From positions 1 to 64,000 of the forward strand of contig JAUIET010000006.1 of assembly GCA_030429735.1 (NCBI GenBank): a stretch of 64,000 bases of DNA, given 5' to 3'. Source of the DNA: Gammaproteobacteria bacterium. Its GTDB lineage: Bacteria > Pseudomonadota > Gammaproteobacteria > Pseudomonadales > JAUIET01. Numbering within the stretch: position 1 is the stretch's first letter; each line of letters begins with the position of its first letter. Shown here one piece after another: positions 27,924 through 37,167 of the stretch. The notes under the pieces were generated by a model. The model did not search any database. It was not told the DNA's origin and was given only the letters and a program-made list of their open reading frames with translations. A program made the translations under genes and the position numbers.

Positions 27924-28823
27924 ATGATCGAGACTCCCATCGTGTCCGACCCGACCCTGGCCGACTTTCTCGCGAAGCACCAATTACCCGATACCTTCCG
28001 TACCACCGCTGTCGACTACTATCTGCCACTGGTTCACCAGCTGCCTGCGCTTCGTGGGCAACAACACCCTTTTCTTCTTGGCATTAACGGCGCGCAGGGA
28101 ACTGGCAAGTCCACCTTAGCGGATTTCCTTTGTTTTTTCGCGCATTCACTGCATAGCTGGAACGTAGCAACCTTATCAATTGATGATTTCTACCTCACCC
28201 TTGAACAACGTGCCGATTTAGCACACACCATACATCCCCTGCTGAAAACCCGTGGAGTACCAGGCACGCATGACCTACAGATGCTTAGCTGTTCTTTGAA
28301 CGAACTGCGCAACGCAAAAGCTGGTGATTCTGTGCCACTACCACGTTTCAACAAAGCCACTGATGACCGTGCAGATCCGTCAGATTGGCCCAGCGTTGAC
28401 GGCCCGGTAGATATGATCATTCTGGAAGGCTGGTGTGTGGGCACCGAGGCGCAAACTAAAGCGGAACTTGCTTCCCCGGTCAATGCATTGGAAGAGAAAG
28501 AAGACCCGCACGGCACATGGCGAACTTATGTTAATACGAAACTACAGAGCGACTATGCCAATGTATTTGCACAAATTGATACGCTGGTATTTCTGAAGGC
28601 ACCGAGCTTCGACGCAATCCGCCGCTGGCGCACGGAACAAGAACAAAAGCTCGCAGCCACCAAACCCAGCGGTACGCAAGGGCTTATGTCTGAACAGGAA
28701 ATTGTACGGTTTATCCAGTTCTATGAACGCTTAACCCGGGCAAACTTGTCACGTCTTCCTGATCTGGCCAACATAGTATTCCATCTGAATGAAGCGCACC
28801 GGGTCTGGCAGAGAGCAGACTAG
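27924..28823 (+). CDS. P-loop kinase, D-glycerate 3-kinase-like
   Basis: A 299-residue kinase with Walker A GAQGTGKSTLADF, a DDFY motif (SIDDFYLT), HP-rich MLKTRGVPGTHD, and EGWCVG. The pattern matches the glycerate kinase/Tda10-type family related to phosphoribulokinase and uridine kinase. It probably phosphorylates D-glycerate to 3-phosphoglycerate. The start is the ATG at 27924; a GTG six codons later is possible. It is divergent from the molybdopterin gene by 148 bp and converges on the adenylation gene. Confidence 0.8.
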   Translation: MIETPIVSDPTLADFLAKHQLPDTFRTTAVDYYLPLVHQLPALRGQQHPFLLGINGAQGTGKSTLADFLCFFAHSLHSWNVATLSIDDFYLTLEQRADLAHTIHPLLKTRGVPGTHDLQMLSCSLNELRNAKAGDSVPLPRFNKATDDRADPSDWPSVDGPVDMIILEGWCVGTEAQTKAELASPVNALEEKEDPHGTWRTYVNTKLQSDYANVFAQIDTLVFLKAPSFDAIRRWRTEQEQKLAATKPSGTQGLMSEQEIVRFIQFYERLTRANLSRLPDLANIVFHLNEAHRVWQRAD

Positions 28824-28830
28824 CGCAGTA

Positions 28831-30399
28831 TCAGGCACTCAATTCACGTTTGAGCTCTTCCTTGTTGATCTGGTTCTTATCACTTTGAACCAGAGGCAAA
28901 GATTTTTTATACACAATTCTGGCTGGCAACATGTATGACGCCAGATGCGACTTTAGCTCAAACAGTATTTCTTTCTCGCTAAGCTCGCTGGGAGCGGAGT
29001 ACACCAATACAATTTCTTCTTCAATTGCTTCATTTTCGATTCCCAGCACAGCACACTGTGATATTTGTGGAAGGTTGTCACGAACAACGGATTCCACCTC
29101 GAATGGTGAGACGCGAAAGCCCCTGGTTTTGATCATGTCGTCTCTGCGAGATACAAAGTAGAAGTACCCTTCCTCGTCTTTGTACACGTAGTCACCTGTG
29201 GCTACGACAATCTCGTCGCACAGTTGCCCTTCGAGATTCACGACATCTTTTAGAATACTGACCGATTTGAAACGCTCGGCATTTTGCTCAGGCGCATTCC
29301 AAAAACCACGATAGATATAGCCGCCGCGATGGATCAGTTCACCAACCTCTCTGGGGGCGCACTCTTTACCCTCTTCATTCAGCACGTAAAGTTCTACGTC
29401 CGGAATAGGTTTCCCAATTGAGTTGGGCCTGATTTTTACCTGGGATGGGTCTAAATACGTGGAGCGAAACGCTTCGGTAAGTCCGTGCATGGAGTAAAAC
29501 TCTGCGTTTCGAAATGTTCGCTTGCAGTCATCAATCATGCGCGCAGTAACATTGCCACCCGATGAGGTAATCGTTTTCACCCCGTCAAACAGCTCGGCAC
29601 TGGGTATCCGCTGCACGTCGTCTTCGAACATTTGCGCGATGTTGACTGGCATCAATGGTATGACCGTTACCTGATCATCTATCAGGTGATTGAAAAAGTC
29701 TTCTGCCAAAATGAAGCGATGTAATGCCAGCGTCGCTTTGTTATACAGCGTACAAAAAATCTGATTCAGACCATAATCAAGATTGAAAATCAGAATACCC
29801 GAGATTACATCGTCGTAGCGCAAATTCAGGTATTGCGACACCACGCGAGCGGAATCAATCAGATTACGATGCGATATCACAATGCCTTTAGGTCGCCCAG
29901 ACAGGCCGAACGAATAGGTAATCACTGCGTTATTGTGGCCGTTTACGTCGCATTTGTAAGGCGTTTTATAATACTTATAAATCTCATCGAACGAGGCGAC
30001 GTCTTTGCCAGACGTTTCATAGGAAATCGTATGCCCACTGAATTCGATTTCCTCAATACTCTCGAGCTTGATTCGGTCGGTAATGATGCAACGTATGTCA
30101 CAGTCATTAATGATGTATTCCACTTGCTCGGGCTTAAGCAATCGTGTCAATGGAACCAGTACATAATTGGTGGATAAAATAGCCAGAATCGCGATAACCT
30201 GATCGATTCCTTTACTTGAGTAAACACCAATACGAGTGTTATCCGGCAGATCCAGCTCACTCAAATAACACGCAACCTGGTTTACTTTGGTAAACAGTTC
30301 ACCGTAGCTGATGCGGTTTTCATCATGAATGACCGCCACCTTGTCGCTATCGGTTTCAACCGCTTCTTCCAATAACATCCGAATGCAGTTTATTGACAT
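28831..30399 (-). CDS. Adenylate-forming enzyme coupled to glutamate mutase
   Basis: A 522-residue ANL-superfamily enzyme closer to amino-acid adenylation domains and ACP ligases than to fatty acyl-CoA ligases. A5 is HGLTEA, A7 is VATGD and A8 is RRDDMIKTRGFRVSPFEVE. The P-loop is unusual (YSFGLSGRPKG), and A10 reads QSDKNQINKEEL rather than PSGKID, so the catalytic Lys placement needs an alignment. It overlaps the GlmL-like gene by 10 bp and closes a four-gene operon. In vicenistatin-type pathways a similar enzyme loads 3-methylaspartate onto a carrier protein. That role is inferred here, and no carrier protein is seen. Confidence 0.85.
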   Translation of the reverse strand: MSINCIRMLLEEAVETDSDKVAVIHDENRISYGELFTKVNQVACYLSELDLPDNTRIGVYSSKGIDQVIAILAILSTNYVLVPLTRLLKPEQVEYIINDCDIRCIITDRIKLESIEEIEFSGHTISYETSGKDVASFDEIYKYYKTPYKCDVNGHNNAVITYSFGLSGRPKGIVISHRNLIDSARVVSQYLNLRYDDVISGILIFNLDYGLNQIFCTLYNKATLALHRFILAEDFFNHLIDDQVTVIPLMPVNIAQMFEDDVQRIPSAELFDGVKTITSSGGNVTARMIDDCKRTFRNAEFYSMHGLTEAFRSTYLDPSQVKIRPNSIGKPIPDVELYVLNEEGKECAPREVGELIHRGGYIYRGFWNAPEQNAERFKSVSILKDVVNLEGQLCDEIVVATGDYVYKDEEGYFYFVSRRDDMIKTRGFRVSPFEVESVVRDNLPQISQCAVLGIENEAIEEEIVLVYSAPSELSEKEILFELKSHLASYMLPARIVYKKSLPLVQSDKNQINKEELKRELSA

Positions 30400-31595
30400 G
30401 AATCGTCTCCCCGGGCGCCTAACGTCCAGATATCATAGTCAGTATCAAGTATTGTTACTGGCCTATGGTCAGAGTTTAATATTTTCCGGTAGAAAAACAG
30501 GGTGATTGCCTCGATCTCATCAGAGCTCAGCATCTTGGTAATGCCACCGGTAAATACAATAGAATTGATTGCCAGCAATTTCAATTTCACGTAAGACTCT
30601 CCATACCTGGAGATTTTATACAACACCAGAAAAATCGCGAGCTGCATCAATATTCGCGTTGCTTTATCACTGTGCTCGTTGAAGATGTTTTCTGTCACTT
30701 TCAGGTAGCTTAACAGCTCATACACAAATTCATTGGCGTGCGCAGCGAGTATCAGTGATTGTCTCGACCGATACACACCCAGCCTTTTAAATACAAGCCG
30801 GTCGTATTCGTTCTCGGTAACCATATTGTCTTCAACAAGGTCTTTTGAATAATGAATGTCGGTCGTGGCACCGCCAATGTCGAGCAAAATAAATGGGTTA
30901 GCTACTGCGAACTTCGAACCTATGAATGGCAACGCTCTGTTGACAATATAGGGTGTGGAATAGATTTGATTAGACGTTATCTGGTAAAGGTTTTTGATAT
31001 CTTCTTTACCTTCAATGTCCTGCTGATACAGATTCACCAGGTAGTCTTTCAGATGTTGCTCAACAATATGTAAGCGATCATCCACAATATTGGGTAACAC
31101 CACCAGATCATCTATGTGATTTTTTAACAGCGGTGCATCCTGCTCACTGCCAGCGAATACAATATTGGAATACTCCAGATCCGCCAGATAGTTGAACAAG
31201 CTATCCGAGAACAAAGCGCTGTGCGAGTTTATACCACCTACAATAATAACGACGTCAATCCGCTCGCTGGGCAGTGAGTATTCATCAATATTCTGATACA
31301 GAATTGTATCGATAATATTGATACCGGAATTGAACGCAATATTCGTTGCATACTTCAGAGAAAAAGTATTACTAACACCGATAATCAGAGTGCTTAAGCC
31401 GCCATTCGCTGACGAGCAGATATACACATTATGCTTCTCAAATTGCGATACAGTTGCACCGCATTTGCTAAGCAGGTCATCAAGAATATCGGCGTTAAAA
31501 TCTCGAAAATGTTGTTCAATGGAGTTTGCAGTACTTACTTTAATGTAGGTACTGCCCACATCAATCAAGCAATGGCCCTTGGCTTCTATTACCAT
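30390..31595 (-). CDS. GlmL/MutL-like ATPase of glutamate mutase
   Basis: A 401-residue ASKHA-fold protein with phosphate loops CLIDVGSTYIKV and FILLDIGGATTDIHY and a late adenosine-site pattern IVFTGGITKML. Known GlmL/MutL proteins are encoded with B12-dependent glutamate mutase and are thought to be chaperone or reactivating ATPases. It overlaps glmE-like by 7 bp and the adenylation gene by 10 bp. At 401 residues it is shorter than clostridial MutL. Confidence 0.85.
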   Translation of the reverse strand: MVIEAKGHCLIDVGSTYIKVSTANSIEQHFRDFNADILDDLLSKCGATVSQFEKHNVYICSSANGGLSTLIIGVSNTFSLKYATNIAFNSGINIIDTILYQNIDEYSLPSERIDVVIIVGGINSHSALFSDSLFNYLADLEYSNIVFAGSEQDAPLLKNHIDDLVVLPNIVDDRLHIVEQHLKDYLVNLYQQDIEGKEDIKNLYQITSNQIYSTPYIVNRALPFIGSKFAVANPFILLDIGGATTDIHYSKDLVEDNMVTENEYDRLVFKRLGVYRSRQSLILAAHANEFVYELLSYLKVTENIFNEHSDKATRILMQLAIFLVLYKISRYGESYVKLKLLAINSIVFTGGITKMLSSDEIEAITLFFYRKILNSDHRPVTILDTDYDIWTLGARGDDSCQ

Positions 31596-32956
31596 TGCAT
31601 AATACCTATGTCATGAATAATGTCGTTGACAATGCCGGTAGTATCTTTGCTCAAATCACATTGAGCGCGTTCAAACTCATAGCACCGGTCTGAAATCGGT
31701 ACATTGCCTCGCTCCAGAATTCGAATATTTTTTTGCGCATCACGAATTGTGATCATTTTATTTTGATTAATAATGTGAGGTGAAAACGGCACGTCAATGA
31801 CACCGCTCTTGATGCAATTGAATACTTTACGCCACAAGGTATCTGCGGGGTCATTGAATACAGCTTCCATAATCGACATCACTTCCAGCGTGAGTATTTC
31901 TTCTTCCTGCTCATCACTAACCTCGGGCAATCCATTCAATATGCGCAGGCAATACTGCGTATCGGCAACCGTTTTTGCATTCGCTTCCTTGGTTGGAATA
32001 CCAGTGGCCTCCTCCCTCGTTTTTGTGATGATCTTATCTGCGCCAACCATGGAGGCAATCACTGTGGACAGATTGATTAACTGCTCGGCAAAATTCTGAT
32101 TGGTTGGGAATGCTCCCATCCACTGGTGATAAACCAGGTTTATAGTGGCTTCTTCGCAATTGAAATCGGCGGCGTATTTTGCAGCCAGCTTTTTCAACAC
32201 CTTACCCGTTACAATGTCTTGCAACATTGAGCCCTGCTGAGCAAAGGATACGGAAAACGACGTTACCCCCTCCTCCAGTGAAAGCAGCATTTCAAGCAGC
32301 TGGATAACGCAGGTAATTGAGGGTGGCACCAATGTAGCCGTCAGTGGCCCAAATGATTCACGGTTGATCGGTTCATTGAGCTCGGAGTAGTTCGCGCACA
32401 CTTTCTCTACGTACTTCCAGTAAAGAAACGCTTTATCCAACGGGAAATTCTTTGAATACGGTAACAGATACGTGATTGGCCCGCCTTCAATTTCAAAAAT
32501 ACCTGAAGCGATCGCTGTTTCGATCAGCAGTCTTGCATCGGGTGTACCGTGGCGCAAGCTGACTGGCTTGTCGAAATGCGTGATCATTTTTCGGGTTGTA
32601 CGGTAGCCATGCGTGACCAGTGGGTAGCCATTGAGCATGTCTTTGTCATTCTCTTCGCTAAGACGCAACATTTTTTGCGCCGTACCATAATCATTGAGCC
32701 GAGTATTCGAATCGACGGTCAGCGGCAGCACGTCTACGTCGGCGTCTACGAAGAATTCGTACAGTGCATACTGTTGCTTGTACGTGGGAAATCCGCCACG
32801 CGGTTGCACCAGCATTTTTTGCTTGTTCTTGAAATGATGTGAAATAAACAGTTCTTTGCTGGCTGAACGAACAAACTCAGTCACTTCGTCAAAATCAAAC
32901 TGGTCAACGTATTCGTTGCTCAGAATAACCTCACGCTCTTCCTGCAACAGGCTCAT
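31589..32956 (-). CDS. Glutamate mutase (methylaspartate mutase) epsilon-like subunit
   Basis: A 455-residue TIM-barrel subunit. Conserved substrate-binding arginines of the family appear in VQPRGGFPTY, VDSNTRLNDY and SLRHGTPDARLL, with EGGPITYLLPYSK as the active-site Glu region. Glutamate mutase interconverts L-glutamate and (2S,3S)-3-methylaspartate by an adenosylcobalamin radical. It overlaps the S subunit by 4 bp and the GlmL-like gene by 7 bp. It is slightly shorter than the roughly 480 residues of clostridial GlmE. No methylaspartate ammonia-lyase is nearby, arguing against fermentation. Confidence 0.9.
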   Translation of the reverse strand: MSLLQEEREVILSNEYVDQFDFDEVTEFVRSASKELFISHHFKNKQKMLVQPRGGFPTYKQQYALYEFFVDADVDVLPLTVDSNTRLNDYGTAQKMLRLSEENDKDMLNGYPLVTHGYRTTRKMITHFDKPVSLRHGTPDARLLIETAIASGIFEIEGGPITYLLPYSKNFPLDKAFLYWKYVEKVCANYSELNEPINRESFGPLTATLVPPSITCVIQLLEMLLSLEEGVTSFSVSFAQQGSMLQDIVTGKVLKKLAAKYAADFNCEEATINLVYHQWMGAFPTNQNFAEQLINLSTVIASMVGADKIITKTREEATGIPTKEANAKTVADTQYCLRILNGLPEVSDEQEEEILTLEVMSIMEAVFNDPADTLWRKVFNCIKSGVIDVPFSPHIINQNKMITIRDAQKNIRILERGNVPISDRCYEFERAQCDLSKDTTGIVNDIIHDIGIMQW

Positions 32957-33381
32957 GAGGCAGACCTTTTTTGAATAAACTCTTCCAGCAGGTCCAGCCC
33001 GGTGTTTAGGTCGGTTTGATGGCAGACCAAATCGAAGCCGTACTTCTTGTAGCGGGCAATGATGTCTTCGGTGTTGCCACTACCGACCACGAGATTGCCG
33101 CCGATCATCATGATCAATTCATCCAGACCTTTGTACTTGGCTTTCAACAGTTTTACTTCGCGACCCCAACCTTCTGCCTCGCCATTTAGCGAGGAGATCA
33201 TCAGTACTTCGGCACCGGTTTCTACAGCGGCGTCAAAAAATTCCGCCAGGTGCGTATTCACACCCAGATTAAACACCTCATAGCCTCTGGCCTGCAGTGA
33301 CAGGTCAATCAATCGGTTGGCAACTACGTGGATATCATTCCCCACGACGCCGGTAACTACCTTCATAGGTTTCGCGCCCAT
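32953..33381 (-). CDS. Glutamate mutase sigma-like subunit (B12-binding)
   Basis: A 142-residue Rossmann-like cobalamin-binding subunit. The base-off motif DxHxxG reads D16-I-H18-V-V-A21: the cobalt-ligating His is kept but the Gly is Ala. Later motifs ISSLNGEAEGWG and MIGGNLVVG match the SLxG and GGN motifs. It is the first gene of the operon, start ATG at 33381 after GGCGGA; the divergent RraA gene begins 99 bp away. Confidence 0.9.
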   Translation of the reverse strand: MGAKPMKVVTGVVGNDIHVVANRLIDLSLQARGYEVFNLGVNTHLAEFFDAAVETGAEVLMISSLNGEAEGWGREVKLLKAKYKGLDELIMMIGGNLVVGSGNTEDIIARYKKYGFDLVCHQTDLNTGLDLLEEFIQKRSAS

Positions 33382-33480
33382 TGTTATTCCGCCATGCCCA
33401 CGTCGGGCGCGACAATAAATGCAAGGATATCAAATGTTTATGCTAAAATCGCGAGCCTATCTTTATGACTCAGAGCAGCA

Positions 33481-33960
33481 ATGACTTTTTTTACAGCAGA
33501 TATCTGTGACGAGCACTACGACAAGGTGTCTGTGCTGGGCGCAGGGTATAAGAATTATGGTGGCGCCGACAAGTGCCAAGGTGAAATCCTGACGCTTAAA
33601 TTGGACAAAAATAATGCCGATCTGGTTGCTCTGCTCAGAGATCAGGACGGCGCAGGGAAAGTGGTGGTGGTGGACGTTGAGCAGGCCTATTTTGCTGTGG
33701 TAGGCGAAAACCTGATGAACTTCGCTGCCAACAACCATTACGCCGGCATCATCGTGAATGGCTACGTTCGCGACACAGCCCAAATCGACGAGATTCCGGT
33801 GGCACTGTTTGCATTGGGTACTTGCCCGCGCAAGAGCATTCCGGTCACCAGGGGCAACTTGAATATCGCGCTCAATTTTGGTGGCATTGCGTTCAACCCC
33901 GGCGACTATCTCTACGCAGATAGAGACGGTGTCATCGTGAGCGCTGACAAAATAGTGTGA
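33481..33960 (+). CDS. rraA: RraA-family protein
   Basis: A 159-residue RraA/HMG-aldolase-fold protein with ADICDEH, the GxLA-like GENLMNFAANN helix, and the core motif AGIIVNGYVRDTAQIDE. RraA binds and inhibits RNase E; close relatives are class II HMG/CHA aldolases. The sequence and length fit RraA best, but aldolase activity cannot be excluded, and an aminotransferase gene converges on it with 5 bp between stops. A TGCTAAAAT extended -10 lies about 32 bp before the ATG. Confidence 0.85.
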   Translation: MTFFTADICDEHYDKVSVLGAGYKNYGGADKCQGEILTLKLDKNNADLVALLRDQDGAGKVVVVDVEQAYFAVVGENLMNFAANNHYAGIIVNGYVRDTAQIDEIPVALFALGTCPRKSIPVTRGNLNIALNFGGIAFNPGDYLYADRDGVIVSADKIV

Positions 33961-33965
33961 TCAGG

Positions 33966-35159
33966 CTAGCCGTTCAACACTGAGGCTATTGACCGCGTCA
34001 GATATTCGACATTATCGCTTGATACAGCTGCCACATTGATGCGGCTGGAACCCACGATATACACGCTGTACTCGTCCATCAAGCGCTGAACCTGTTCGGG
34101 GCTGATTCCCAGAAACGAAAACATGCCATTCTGGCGGGTGATAAACCCAAAGTCTTGCGTTACACCTTGCTGCTTGAGCTTCTCGACCAACAGCTGCCGC
34201 ATATCGCTTATACGGTCGCGCATCATGGCTAACTCGGAATGCCAGGCCAGGGTAAGTTCCTCAGAACTCAGAATGGTCTCGACAATGGCAGCGCCATGTG
34301 CAGGTGGCATTGAGTAATTCACTCTGACTGTAGGCATTAACACGGATGCCACTCGGTCAGCTGCTTCTGAATCGCAGGCGATCACTGAGCAGGCACCAAT
34401 GCGCTCGCGATACAGCCCAAAGTTTTTAGAGCACGAACTGCAGTAGATCATTTCATCAACCACATCAGCCATCAAGCGTAAGCCATAGGCATCTTCATCC
34501 AAACCGCTGCCAAATCCCTGATAAGCCATATCGATCACCGGTAAAAAACCAATATCTTTGGCCAATTCAGCGATTTGCTGCCATTGCTGTGCATTCAGGT
34601 CCATGCCACTGGGGTTGTGGCAGCATGCATGAAACAGCACCGCGTCGCTACCAGGCACCTGCTTCAATACTGCCAGCATGCCTTCGAAATCCAGGCACTT
34701 GTTGTCGTAGTCATAGTAGGGGTAAGTCTTCACATTGAGACCGGCCGCAGTAAACACGCCCTGGTGATTCGCCCAGGTGGGGTTGCTCACCCAAATGGTG
34801 GTACCAGCTCGAGCGGTATTGATCAATTCACCCGCTATTCGTAAGGCACCCGTTCCACCTGGCGTGGACACAGTACGAACTCGATTCTGCTCAATCACGC
34901 GATGTTCAGCCAGGTTTAACTGCTCTATTTTTTGATTAAACAGCGCAGACCCGGCAGAGCTGATATACGTTTTGCTTGTTTCAGTATCGAGGCGGTGTTT
35001 TTCTGCGGCCTTTACACAGGCCAGAACAGGCGTGTTGCCATGCTCATCTTTGTAAATGCCGGGGCCGAGATCGATTTTTTGTGGATTATCGTCCGCTTTG
35101 AATTTGACCGACAAACCCAGAATCGGGTCAGGTGGCCGTTGTTGAAGTTCTGATAACAT
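33966..35159 (-). CDS. Aspartate/aromatic amino acid aminotransferase
   Basis: A 397-residue PLP enzyme of class I aminotransferase (AspC/TyrB type). It opens with DPILGLSVKFKAD and has NPTWANH, the HACCHNPSGMDL motif, PVIDMAYQGFG and the PLP lysine in SSCSKNFGLYRERIG. Late SRINVAA carries the substrate-binding Arg. TyrB versus AspC cannot be settled by eye. It could supply glutamate/aspartate-type amino acids to the neighbouring mutase operon, but it lies across the RraA gene and is not obviously co-regulated. Confidence 0.92.
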   Translation of the reverse strand: MLSELQQRPPDPILGLSVKFKADDNPQKIDLGPGIYKDEHGNTPVLACVKAAEKHRLDTETSKTYISSAGSALFNQKIEQLNLAEHRVIEQNRVRTVSTPGGTGALRIAGELINTARAGTTIWVSNPTWANHQGVFTAAGLNVKTYPYYDYDNKCLDFEGMLAVLKQVPGSDAVLFHACCHNPSGMDLNAQQWQQIAELAKDIGFLPVIDMAYQGFGSGLDEDAYGLRLMADVVDEMIYCSSCSKNFGLYRERIGACSVIACDSEAADRVASVLMPTVRVNYSMPPAHGAAIVETILSSEELTLAWHSELAMMRDRISDMRQLLVEKLKQQGVTQDFGFITRQNGMFSFLGISPEQVQRLMDEYSVYIVGSSRINVAAVSSDNVEYLTRSIASVLNG

Positions 35160-35466
35160 GTCACTAAGTCCTTACTGCAGCGTGCCAGACTATTGCTACG
35201 CCACCCATCAAATTACCGGTCAGAAGCCAGCCTATGTACCTTGGCTGAAACATCACAGTGGTATTGATATCTTATCAGATTCAGCACGATCATCCGACCG
35301 TATACATCAGCAAAAGCTGCGGCCGATGCTTTCGCCGATGGGCCACTTGCTCGTCGCCTGGCAATGATTGCAAGGACACCGACAGCAAAATCATAGACAA
35401 TAACGGGGCGCCAAATCGCGCTCGGTGCAGCAATACCACGAACCACGCGACAAACAAGGGTATTCA
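35160..35466. other. Divergent intergenic region
   Basis: A 307-bp gap between the aminotransferase (minus) and HMG-CoA reductase (plus) genes. Short open frames here have no recognisable family sequence. The final bases hold AAGGG, the ribosome site of the reductase. Otherwise I see only presumed promoters. Confidence 0.4.
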
Positions 35467-36651
35467 ATGACTTCCAAAATTCCTCGCAATAAAGAAAATG
35501 ATTTCAGCAGCGACATCATTGCCGAACGCCAGCACTTTCTTGAACAGAAATGCGACGTGTCGCTGAATCATACCCGCCAATTTTCCTTTGATCCGGAATC
35601 CATGGATGGAAATTGCGAGCATTTGTTTGGTGTTGCGCAAGTACCAATTGGAGTTGCCGGGCCACTATTGGTTAATGGCGAGCACGCACAAGGGGAATTC
35701 TATGTACCGATGGCTACAATTGAGGGTACCCTGATTGCCAGTTACAACCGCGGCATGCGCGTTATTCGCGAAAGTGGTGGTGTAACCACCACCATTATGA
35801 GCGAATCCATGCAGCGTGCCCCTATGTTCATGTTTAAAGATGCCAGGGATACGCGCGATTTTTGCCAATGGCTAAAAGACAATTTCGATAACATAAAGGC
35901 ACAAGCAGAATCCACCACCTCCGTAGGCAAGTTGTTGGAGATAGAACAATACCCGGTGCACAACATGGTCTACACCCGTTTTGATTACAGCACAGGTGAC
36001 GCCGCTGGCCAGAACATGACTGGCCGTGCCACCTTCGTGGCCTGCGAATGGATTCGTGCCAACTATCCGAAACTGCGCACCTATGGGCTGTCTGGCGGGC
36101 TGGATACAGAGAAAAAAACGTCTTTTGTTAACTCACTCAAAGGCCGCGGGCGCAAAGTGACTGCTGAAATCACTGTACCCAAAGAGGTGCTGCAAGATGT
36201 TCTGCGCACCACGCCAAAGCAGCTACAAAATGGAAACAGCATTAATACGCTGGCTGCGTACATGAGCGGTGCGTCTAATAATGCTGCGCACCCGGCCAAC
36301 GGACTCGCCGCCATGTACCTTGCTACCGGGCAAGACATTGCCAATATTGGTGAGGCTAATCAATGCAGCGTGTACAGTTATGTGACCAATTCGGGTGATT
36401 ATTACTACTCCATCACGTTGCCGGCATTGATTATGGCCACCTACGGCGGTGGTACCGGCTTGTCTACCCAACGCGAATGCCTGGAATTGATGGGCTGCTA
36501 CGGCAAAGGCAAAGCGTTCAAGCTTTTGGAAATCGCCGCCGCAACCGTGGTGGCCGGCGAACTGTCGCTGGTATCGGCTGCCAGAACCGACAAGAAAACC
36601 GGCAAAAACGAATGGGTAGATGCGCACGAAACACTTGGCCGCAATCGTTGA
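35467..36651 (+). CDS. Hydroxymethylglutaryl-CoA reductase
   Basis: A 394-residue HMG-CoA reductase, which makes mevalonate from HMG-CoA. The catalytic Glu is in ATIEGTLIASYNRG, cofactor-site sequence is DYSTGDAAGQNMTGRATF, the Lys is in LDTEKKTSFVN, the Asp is in YLATGQDIAN, and the C-terminal catalytic His is probably in DAHETLGRNR. The start ATG at 35467 follows AAGGG. No other mevalonate-pathway gene is in the window, so its role (isoprenoids or another HMG use) is open. Confidence 0.9.
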   Translation: MTSKIPRNKENDFSSDIIAERQHFLEQKCDVSLNHTRQFSFDPESMDGNCEHLFGVAQVPIGVAGPLLVNGEHAQGEFYVPMATIEGTLIASYNRGMRVIRESGGVTTTIMSESMQRAPMFMFKDARDTRDFCQWLKDNFDNIKAQAESTTSVGKLLEIEQYPVHNMVYTRFDYSTGDAAGQNMTGRATFVACEWIRANYPKLRTYGLSGGLDTEKKTSFVNSLKGRGRKVTAEITVPKEVLQDVLRTTPKQLQNGNSINTLAAYMSGASNNAAHPANGLAAMYLATGQDIANIGEANQCSVYSYVTNSGDYYYSITLPALIMATYGGGTGLSTQRECLELMGCYGKGKAFKLLEIAAATVVAGELSLVSAARTDKKTGKNEWVDAHETLGRNR

Positions 36652-36677
36652 CTAACCAGAGATATCAGAAACCACCT

Positions 36678-36827
36678 ATGATTATCTTGCACGGCTTTGC
36701 ATCCAGCAACTTCTACAACGCAGTGAAACATGTGTTGATGCACAAAGGCATTGCCTTCAACCATCTGCGACGCCTGCACTGTAAGCTTGATACCAGGGAT
36801 ATTGTTGGCCCTGCCGCTGGTGTTTAA
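36678..36827 (+). pseudogene. Glutathione S-transferase N-terminal remnant
   Basis: The ATG at 36678 opens a frame reading MIILHGFASSNFYNAVKH then VLMHKGIAFNH, a typical GST thioredoxin-fold N terminus (beta1-alpha1 with Ser). Similarity fades after about 27 residues and a stop follows at 49. The next 190 bp hold no intact continuation. The HMG-CoA reductase stop lies just upstream. This is a decayed gene rather than a functional short protein. Confidence 0.65.
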
Positions 36828-37017
36828 AAGGCGCCTTGCATCAATAATGCCCTGGAAGCTGATCGACAGCCCAGAAACGCCTAAGCAGCCGGACACCGTA
36901 CCGCATCACAGCTGATAAAGGCACCGGCCAACGTAGTTTAAGAGAGTGGCGGTGATCCCCTGCGTGAGCTAATGCGTAACCACTGTTCGTATTCAAGGGT
37001 TTAACTGAATAAATTTA

Positions 37018-37161
37018 TTGTTTGATCGGGCCTGGCTGCTTGCACCTTTGCTGACGGTCGCAACATTGCTTAGTTCCGGCGCACTGGCTCAAAATGCGAC
37101 ACCGTTAGCTCTAAAGCTCTCTGCCGGTACCACTTGCGAGAGCGGCAGAACTGGGACTTAG
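37018..37161 (+). pseudogene. Signal-peptide fragment of a lost exported protein
   Basis: A 47-residue frame from TTG at 37018 has a classic Sec signal: a hydrophobic run (WLLAPLLTVATLLSSG) and the cleavage site ALA before QNATPLALKL. It ends at a TAG seven bases before the facing glpQ stop. The mature part is only about 20 residues, so I read it as the 5' remnant of a deleted exported protein. The intervening 36828-37017 holds nothing I can name. Confidence 0.4.
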
Positions 37162-37167
37162 CCGGAG

